In this document: positions 57,970 to 64,000 of the stretch, one piece after another | Layout: each line of letters opens with the position of its first letter | Position numbering within the stretch: the stretch's first letter is position 1 | NCBI GenBank assembly: GCA_024710355.1 | Contig: JANJUX010000026.1 | Span: 1 to 64,000 of the forward strand | DNA from: Candidatus Rifleibacteriota bacterium | Lineage (GTDB): Bacteria > Muiribacteriota > Ozemobacteria > Ozemobacterales > Ozemobacteraceae | Direction: 5' to 3' | DNA length: 64,000 nt | Notes under the pieces: model-generated | The model's input: the letters and a program-made list of their open reading frames with translations, nothing else | Database searches by the model: none | What the model was told of the DNA's origin: nothing | Program-made: the position numbers and the translations under genes

Positions 57970-60855
57970 ATGAACCGACGACTGAAAATGGCATTACCTC
58001 TGGTATTTGCATTTTTTCTGACGCTTCTGCCATTCGGGCTGCTTGAATATAACCAACATCAACGCGCCCTGATTCAGCATGAGCGTGAAATTCTGCAATG
58101 GGAACACCGTGCCGGTAACTATCTGCAGCTTTTCAAGTCGCTCTGGTCGGTTGAGCAGCAGATTCGCCACCGGCAGTTCCTTTTTAAAAAGGCCAGACAG
58201 AAAGCCGGTTTTACCAGAAAGTTTTCCGGTGCCAGGTTTATGGCTGACATGCAGACTGTTTTTTCGCAGAAAATGCAGCCACGGGTGACCTACGCCGGCA
58301 TCTTCAGACCTGAAGACGGCCTCAAGATGCTCTCGGGCCCAGGGTTCACCATGCAGAAACAGAGATTTTTCAAGCGTATTCTCGAAGGGTTGATAAATAA
58401 AGAGCTTGGCCGGCCGGTAGAGTCTGTGACTCTTGACAGCCTGGTGCGGGGTGCCTTTGGCGATGTTCTCGATTTTCAGGTGCTGGCCAGTCACCGCAAG
58501 GGAAAAGTTTCAAGAGTAATGTTTGAAAACGAACTGCAGCTGGTCTTCTGGGATATCTGCAGTGGCAGCGACGGTTCGTTGCTGGTATATTTGCAGCTGT
58601 TCGCCGCCGGCGAAACCGATCGCCTTCCTCTGATGCGCCGCGTTGCCGATTCACTCAGCGACAAGAACTCCTCGATTTGCTCCGTGCTGATGCCGCTCGA
58701 ATTTGTCGACCCTTCGATCAAGCCGGTTTTTGACGCGACGGTGCCGACCGAGCAGAAACAGAGAATAAGATCTCTCTATGAAGCCATTGCCGGCAAACCT
58801 CTCGAAAGGGATCGACTGGTGCCTGCCGGAAAATTTGTCGACTATCAGGGCGTCAGAATTTTGCGCGATTTCATCGATTACGCTGTGCCATATGAAATCT
58901 GGGTTCTCAGCCGCGATAATCCTGAAATGAAATTGCAGGAGCCGACTGTCAGCTTTCTTCTGCGCCTGTTGTTTTTTTCGAGCTGGATTCTTGTTTTCTG
59001 CAAAGTTTTGATCAGTGGCCGCCCGGTCGGGATAAGCCTTAAACACTGGCTCACGCTGACTTTTACTGTGGTCGGCATTCTGCCATTGCTGGTCTTTTTT
59101 GTCGCCGGCATTTTTCATATCGATGCCGCCGCTTTCCGTCGCGAACAGGAAGCGGTAAAAGACGCTTTGCAGCAGCTCGAAGAGGCTGACGCTTCGGGCG
59201 AAGTCATCATGGCCGAATTTCGCGATGCCTGCCGCCGCTGGACAATCAGAAACGACTGGATGCATGAAATCTCCACCTGGGATCCAGCCCTCTGGCAGAA
59301 TGCGGTCGACCGCATGATTGGCCATTTTTCTGAAGCCGGGCTCAAGAAGGGTGCTGTTTATATCTACCCGCCTGATAAGTCCGGCCTTGACAATCAATGC
59401 TACCTGTTGCCCGGGTCGCTCGATAAGAAGACCGACGAAGAGCAGGCATGCGCGTTCTACTCGACCTGGGTAAAAAAGGCCTATCACAAGATTGCCCCTG
59501 ACCTGATGATCGGGCCTGAGCCTGAAATGAGCATGTTTCACGGGCGCACCGGTCAGGAAATTCTGCGCATCTTTCTCAGCAACCGCAGCGATATCGAATT
59601 CGTCGATCTTGGCGAAGAAAAACAGCTGATCTACCAGAATTACGTGCTCGTCGACGGCAAGCCAATGAACTGGTATTTTTTCCGCTTCGATATCACCGAG
59701 ATTTTCGAAGACTATCTGCGCGAAACCATCACCAGCATGCAGAAGATCTACCGCGAAAACTTCTATGCCATAACCGTGGTAGACCGGGCTGAGACCAGAA
59801 TGCTTTTTCCGCCGCCGCGCAGCCGTGAAGCCGGAATCATCAATGACTCGGCCGGCCGCCTGATCGATCTGGCAACCGTTACCCGCAGTCAGTTGATCGA
59901 GCAGTCAGATGATAAACTGGTAATTGCTTACCCCTGCATTAAGTCAGGCTCTTCGGTTGTGGTCAACGTGGTTTTTTTCAGAGCTTTTCGTGAGGCGGCC
60001 TACCGCCAGGAACTGCTGCTGTCGGTCATTGTTCTGCTGATGGCGGTTCCGGTATTTCTCATTTCGCGGTTGACTGCCGATTATCTGGTAAGCCCGCTGC
60101 TTGGTGTCGAAAATGGTCTGAAGCGCATTTCTGAAGAAGATTATTCGGCAAGGCTGCATCTGAACCGTGAAGATGAGCTTGGCAGGCTGACCAGAGCTTT
60201 TGACCAGATGGTCGAAGGGCTCAAGGAAAGACGCAATCTTGGCCGTTTTGTTTCTGCCGCACTCGACCACCAGGTTTCACAGGCCGTCGAAATGGCTGAA
60301 GAAAGACTGATCAAACGCGAAGGGGCGGTTCTTTGCTCCGACATCAGATCCTTTACTTCGATTGGTGAAAAGCACGGGGCTCGTGAGGTCGTGGAGATGC
60401 TGAACGAGCATCTGGCCGCGATGTCTGAATGTATCAGAGAAAACGGCGGGCTGGTTGAGCAGTTTATCGGCGACGCAGTTCTGGCGGTTTTTCACGGCGA
60501 CTCCCTTCCAGAAGCCTGCCAGAAGGCAGTCAGGGCCGGGATAGCCATGATGCGGCGCCATCAGGAAAATTGCCTGAGTCGCCGTCAGCAGGGCAAGTTT
60601 CTTTATGACATCGGGGTCGGAATAGAGGGGGGCGAACTGCTGTCGGGAACCGTAACAGCAGGCCAGCGCAGCGACTACACTGTCGTCGGCGCCGCCCGGA
60701 ACGCGGCCGAAGATCTTGAATCCATGTCACGATACGGTCGGAGCACGAAAATAATGGTGTCACCCCTGGTTTACGAGTCGGTGAACAACTTCAGATTTGT
60801 CGAGCACGAAAATAATGCTGCATACGAGCTTGTGACCCTGGAGGAAAGAGAGTGA
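57970..60855 (+). CDS. membrane class III cyclase, metal-binding (C1-like) half
   Basis: 961 residues: an N-terminal transmembrane helix (about 7-25), a large sensor loop, two helices (about 328-348 and 360-384), a second sensor region, a fourth helix (about 683-707), HAMP and a class III cyclase domain. Both metal aspartates are kept (D791 in CSDIRSFT, D835 in FIGDAVLAVF). The adenine-site lysine is glutamine (Q831), the transition-state arginine is aspartate (D915), while D902 and N911 remain (DYTVVGAARNAAED). As a homodimer it lacks a complete site. The next gene, overlapping by four bases, supplies the missing residues. Confidence 0.92.
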   Translation: MNRRLKMALPLVFAFFLTLLPFGLLEYNQHQRALIQHEREILQWEHRAGNYLQLFKSLWSVEQQIRHRQFLFKKARQKAGFTRKFSGARFMADMQTVFSQKMQPRVTYAGIFRPEDGLKMLSGPGFTMQKQRFFKRILEGLINKELGRPVESVTLDSLVRGAFGDVLDFQVLASHRKGKVSRVMFENELQLVFWDICSGSDGSLLVYLQLFAAGETDRLPLMRRVADSLSDKNSSICSVLMPLEFVDPSIKPVFDATVPTEQKQRIRSLYEAIAGKPLERDRLVPAGKFVDYQGVRILRDFIDYAVPYEIWVLSRDNPEMKLQEPTVSFLLRLLFFSSWILVFCKVLISGRPVGISLKHWLTLTFTVVGILPLLVFFVAGIFHIDAAAFRREQEAVKDALQQLEEADASGEVIMAEFRDACRRWTIRNDWMHEISTWDPALWQNAVDRMIGHFSEAGLKKGAVYIYPPDKSGLDNQCYLLPGSLDKKTDEEQACAFYSTWVKKAYHKIAPDLMIGPEPEMSMFHGRTGQEILRIFLSNRSDIEFVDLGEEKQLIYQNYVLVDGKPMNWYFFRFDITEIFEDYLRETITSMQKIYRENFYAITVVDRAETRMLFPPPRSREAGIINDSAGRLIDLATVTRSQLIEQSDDKLVIAYPCIKSGSSVVVNVVFFRAFREAAYRQELLLSVIVLLMAVPVFLISRLTADYLVSPLLGVENGLKRISEEDYSARLHLNREDELGRLTRAFDQMVEGLKERRNLGRFVSAALDHQVSQAVEMAEERLIKREGAVLCSDIRSFTSIGEKHGAREVVEMLNEHLAAMSECIRENGGLVEQFIGDAVLAVFHGDSLPEACQKAVRAGIAMMRRHQENCLSRRQQGKFLYDIGVGIEGGELLSGTVTAGQRSDYTVVGAARNAAEDLESMSRYGRSTKIMVSPLVYESVNNFRFVEHENNAAYELVTLEERE

Positions 60856-63800
60856 GACTGCCGGCTGCACTTTTTTATGCCCTGCTCTTCGTCGCAGTGC
60901 TTTTTTGCCTGTTCAAAATCGAGGGAAATCTGGCAGGTTCAGTCGATCTTGAGCAGAAGCGGCTTCAGGATGCCTACCTGATGACCGAAAAAATGCGCGG
61001 CGAAGCAAATCTGGATTACCAGCTGCAGGCGGCTTTCAATGTTTTTCGCGAGGGTCTGGTCGACGACCTGTCCCTGCTGCTCGGTATGAGAGAAGAACCG
61101 GCTTTTCTCAAGCTGCTTCCTTCTCACACTCTTTCTCTGGCCGTAACTGATGCTTCCGGCAGTCTGAAAGATTTTGTCAATCTTGCCGGCAGTATGAACG
61201 AGGAATTTGCCAGGCAGTTTATCAGAATTGATCAGCAGACTTCGGTAGAGCAGAAAGAAGTTTTTCTCGAACCGGAATATATCGGGCAGATCGAAGCGGC
61301 TGACCGTCTGCTGACCGAATTTCTCGGCATCAGCACCGATCGTACGGCATATATGCAGCTTCGCGCTTCCCGCATGAGCCTGTTCGACGCCCGTGGGCAT
61401 CTGCTCGGCCTTTACTGGGACAGCCAGCTTCTGCCCGATGGCGGCAAGGCTTACTTTTTCAGTCGCTTTGACCTTTCGGCATTGTCAGATCTTTACCCGG
61501 CCCGGATGTATCTTAAGTCCAACCCTCATAAACGGGCTGTCTGCGCGTTTTACGATCTGCAGCGCGGTCTTTTTGTCGGCAATCAGGCTTTTGCTGCTTT
61601 GCCCGGCAAAACGATTGCAGGCATTCGTGATGCCTGCGAAGAAATCGGTCGCGGTGATGACGGCAACGTCGGCGTCCTTCCAACAGGGGACCTGCTCGGG
61701 GTTGTCGGGCGTCGAATGATGAACCCGGGCATGGTTCCGGTAGTTCTTCTCGACTCGGAGTATGCCAGACCTTCTTCAACAGGCGTTACGGCAAGCCTGA
61801 TCTTTTTTTCGGCAGTCTGTCTCGCCCTGTTTTTCTTCGTTCAGTCAATCTGCTTCGCCCGTGGTTTCAGAATGACGGTTGGCCGGGCTCTTCTTTTTGC
61901 AAGTCTGGCGGCCATCAGCATGCCATTCATGATGGGTAACTCAATTTTTCGGCTGATTCTGAACGAGGCCTCAGAAAGTGGTCGCCTTAAACTTGAAAGA
62001 AACCTGCACGGGCAGATCAGGGGTATAGATGTCGGCGCCAGGCTCTTTCACGCCAACGTTCTGCAGAATTTCAAACGCCAGATCCGCAGCCCGAAAACGC
62101 TGCAGCAGCTCCGACAGGAAGAACGTCACGAGGCGAAGCTCAAGGCCGGCGATAATGCAGCCGCAGCCGTGCCGGCATCAGAAACGCTCAATATCGCTGG
62201 CGGTGACCTGATTCAAAAGGTGGCGGTCGAAATCTTCGCGCCATTCATGGAGGGGCTCGATCTGGTCAAAGACATGCATCGAAAAGCCAACGCCATCATT
62301 ATTATGGGCCCTGACAACTTCACCCGCTATTTTGACCGTTTCAAGAGTTATACCTACCTTACCCGCAGCCTGCCTGAGACTGACCCGATTTTTCTGATTC
62401 TCAATCTTTACCGTCGCACCGTCGAGAAATTCTTCAGATCGGACCAGCTGGCAAATGGTCTGGCTCTGCAGCCAAAGCATGGCCGGGCCGGTGAAATCGA
62501 GCTGTTCAAGTTCGAAGAAATCAAAAAACACGTTGCTGCCTCGGTCGGTAACGAAAAGGTTTATTCGATGCTGACCAATTTCGAAGGTTTGAACAGCTTC
62601 AGAACTTCGATCGGGCTGGTAAATTTTGCCATTTTCCCGGTATGGATAAATAACGTCATCAGCTATTTCTGCGGGGTATCATGGGATGAATTCGTGATCA
62701 GCCGCATCTATCTCGGCAGGGTTTTTGCCAGCTACAGACGTGGCATGATCGATTCTCAAAAAAAGCTCGACTCGGTTTTTGACCTGGTCGATCCGGTGAA
62801 TTATGTGGTTGAGCCGCCATTGAAGCTGCAGGCATACGGCAATGTCAGGGGCGACATGCTGTTTTCCGGCGAAAAAGCTTCTTCGCGACTTGGTATGCTG
62901 CTTAAAACCGGCCAGAGAACCCGAAGAATGATCAAACTGCAGACACCCGACAGTGGCGAGGCTCTTTATTACGTTCTGCCCGGGCGCTTTTTCAATCTTT
63001 ACATCCTTGGCGGGCTGCAGTCGACGGCGCATTTAAAGCAGATCGAAGACTGGCGGGCACTGATTCTTTTCATGGGAACAATTCTGTTTATCATCTGTGC
63101 CTCTCTCGCTGCCGTGAATATCAGCAGGTCGGTCAGCAGCCCCCTTGAACACCTGCTCTGGGGTATCAGCAGAATCGAAAGAAGCGACTTCAGTGTCAGA
63201 CTGCTTGCCAGTCGCGAAGACGAATTCGGTTCGATCTCGCGCGCCTTCAATGTCATGGCCCGGCGCCTGCGCGAGCGTGACACACTTGGCAAGTTCGTCT
63301 CACCGGCGGTGCGCCGGCTGGCCCGCAACCCGGAACTCTTTCAACAGGCCCGCGCCGGCAATGAAATCTCAGCGACGATTCTGTTTGCCGCCCTGGAAGG
63401 CTTTGACCAGTTTGCCGCTTCGGCTCCGGTTCAACAGGTGCAATCGCTGCTTGAATCGGTTCTCGAACAGTTCTATCAGCAGGCCGCCCTGTCTGGCGGC
63501 GAAGTCGACAAATTGATCGGCGGCAAACTGCTGATCGTTTTTCCGCACCAGAATGCCGGAGCGCATGGCGCTGCGGTAAATGCCGCGAATTTTGTCGAGA
63601 CCATTCTCAGATCGTTTTGTGATAATCAGCTGATACGGCCGGTCTTTGGCCTGAATTCCGGCCGCGTCATTTCTGGTATAATCGGAACCCCTTCAGTGCG
63701 AATGGATAACACCATCATTGGCGACCCGGTCAATGTGGCGGCCAGACTTTGCTCTCTCGCCCGCTCGGCCGATCGGCCAGTAATGATCTCTGAAACGGTT

Positions 63801-63911
63801 GCCGCGTCTCTGAAGCACCTCTACCCGATTGAGAAGGTCGATATCGGAAGTATCAGAGGCAAATCGCAGGAAGTCGAAGTGTTTGCGCTTAAAGTCAGGG
63901 CCGCGGGCTGA
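60852..63911 (+). CDS. membrane class III cyclase, substrate-binding (C2-like) half
   Basis: 1019 residues from GTG 60852, with the same layout as the preceding protein: transmembrane helices at about 3-20, 312-334, 345-366 and 735-757, HAMP (about 755-805) and a cyclase domain. Both metal aspartates are lost (A847 in LFAALEGF, G891 in LIGGKLLIVF), but lysine K887, D952, N961 and R965 (MDNTIIGDPVNVAARL) are all kept. It cannot bind the two metal ions itself. Read with the preceding gene, it is the complementary half of one heterodimeric site, as C2 is to C1 in animal adenylyl cyclases. Confidence 0.92.
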   Translation: MRLPAALFYALLFVAVLFCLFKIEGNLAGSVDLEQKRLQDAYLMTEKMRGEANLDYQLQAAFNVFREGLVDDLSLLLGMREEPAFLKLLPSHTLSLAVTDASGSLKDFVNLAGSMNEEFARQFIRIDQQTSVEQKEVFLEPEYIGQIEAADRLLTEFLGISTDRTAYMQLRASRMSLFDARGHLLGLYWDSQLLPDGGKAYFFSRFDLSALSDLYPARMYLKSNPHKRAVCAFYDLQRGLFVGNQAFAALPGKTIAGIRDACEEIGRGDDGNVGVLPTGDLLGVVGRRMMNPGMVPVVLLDSEYARPSSTGVTASLIFFSAVCLALFFFVQSICFARGFRMTVGRALLFASLAAISMPFMMGNSIFRLILNEASESGRLKLERNLHGQIRGIDVGARLFHANVLQNFKRQIRSPKTLQQLRQEERHEAKLKAGDNAAAAVPASETLNIAGGDLIQKVAVEIFAPFMEGLDLVKDMHRKANAIIIMGPDNFTRYFDRFKSYTYLTRSLPETDPIFLILNLYRRTVEKFFRSDQLANGLALQPKHGRAGEIELFKFEEIKKHVAASVGNEKVYSMLTNFEGLNSFRTSIGLVNFAIFPVWINNVISYFCGVSWDEFVISRIYLGRVFASYRRGMIDSQKKLDSVFDLVDPVNYVVEPPLKLQAYGNVRGDMLFSGEKASSRLGMLLKTGQRTRRMIKLQTPDSGEALYYVLPGRFFNLYILGGLQSTAHLKQIEDWRALILFMGTILFIICASLAAVNISRSVSSPLEHLLWGISRIERSDFSVRLLASREDEFGSISRAFNVMARRLRERDTLGKFVSPAVRRLARNPELFQQARAGNEISATILFAALEGFDQFAASAPVQQVQSLLESVLEQFYQQAALSGGEVDKLIGGKLLIVFPHQNAGAHGAAVNAANFVETILRSFCDNQLIRPVFGLNSGRVISGIIGTPSVRMDNTIIGDPVNVAARLCSLARSADRPVMISETVAASLKHLYPIEKVDIGSIRGKSQEVEVFALKVRAAG

Positions 63912-64000
63912 AAATTACCTCGGCCAGAACGGCATGGTGGTCAGAGAAGCGTTTTTCCCATTCGACCCGACTGCCTGGTATTCTGATCGCAGATGGGTCC
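63895..64000 (-). CDS. endonuclease/exonuclease/phosphatase family protein, C-terminal end only
   Basis: A minus-strand frame enters from the right edge and ends at a TGA (63895-63897), overlapping the end of the cyclase gene by 17 bases. The visible 34 residues include RFSDHHAVLAEV, matching the SDH-x-x-V-x-A motif that closes the endonuclease/exonuclease/phosphatase fold, where the histidine is the catalytic base. The rest of the gene lies outside the window, so the substrate cannot be guessed. Confidence 0.7.
   Translation of the reverse strand, partial: DPSAIRIPGSRVEWEKRFSDHHAVLAEVIFSPRP

Overview
The window looks like a moderately GC-rich Gram-negative bacterial chromosome, probably a metagenome-derived or deep-branching lineage. 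Gram-negative signs are Skp/OmpH-like periplasmic proteins, lipoproteins, TatC with Tat-type substrates and minor pilins. The abundance of prepilin-type genes, hybrid histidine kinases and class III cyclases reminds me of Candidatus Riflebacteria/Ozemobacteria. That assignment is a guess from gene style, not from any marker gene. I saw no rRNA, tRNA, insertion sequence or phage gene.

Layout. 41-584: a type I-C-style CRISPR array with an exact 64-base period; no cas genes are visible, so they would lie to the left. 723-1049: a TfoX-N protein. 1131-13794: a tightly packed minus-strand run of eleven genes for exported proteins: TPR, unknown, two OmpH-like paralogues, a 1473-residue secreted giant, three minor-pilin-like proteins, a lipoprotein, ankyrin repeats and a catalytically dead rhodanese. 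13913-20563: a basic exported protein, a hybrid sensor kinase, a YiiX-like amidase, a sodium symporter and a CigR/RcnB-like protein. 20591-23928: a membrane polyferredoxin, a Tat-exported DUF362 protein and, divergently, tatC.

23992-33822 is an eight-gene plus-strand operon: a soluble FtsH/Cdc48-like AAA protease, a large unknown protein, a MoxR ATPase, a vWA-like partner, a single-cluster radical SAM protein, a small ubiquitin-like candidate and two unknowns. It matches what I remember as the FtsH-vWA-MoxR ternary conflict systems, with a radical SAM enzyme embedded.

33823-38431: an M30-like metalloprotease, a small exported protein and an MTA/SAH deaminase fused to a CYTH-like domain. 38669-45355: a Wsp-like chemosensory cluster (cheW, cheR, cheW, cheA-REC, cheB, hybrid kinase) in which cheR has lost its 3' end and cheA its 5' half. 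45410-50903: a GAF-GAF-PAS adenylate cyclase, a HEAT-repeat membrane protein and an ECF sigma factor, facing a FecR-type anti-sigma protein (50940-51788). 51817-56047: a helical lipoprotein and a second minor-pilin set. 56207-57825: a DHH phosphoesterase, a two-hairpin intergenic repeat and a Sel1 lipoprotein.

57970-63911 holds two overlapping genes for membrane class III cyclases with complementary catalytic residues. The first keeps both metal aspartates but lacks the lysine and arginine. The second lacks both aspartates but keeps lysine, aspartate, asparagine and arginine. The pair predicts an obligate heterodimer like the C1/C2 halves of animal adenylyl cyclases. The right edge holds the C-terminal end of an endonuclease/exonuclease/phosphatase-family gene on the minus strand.
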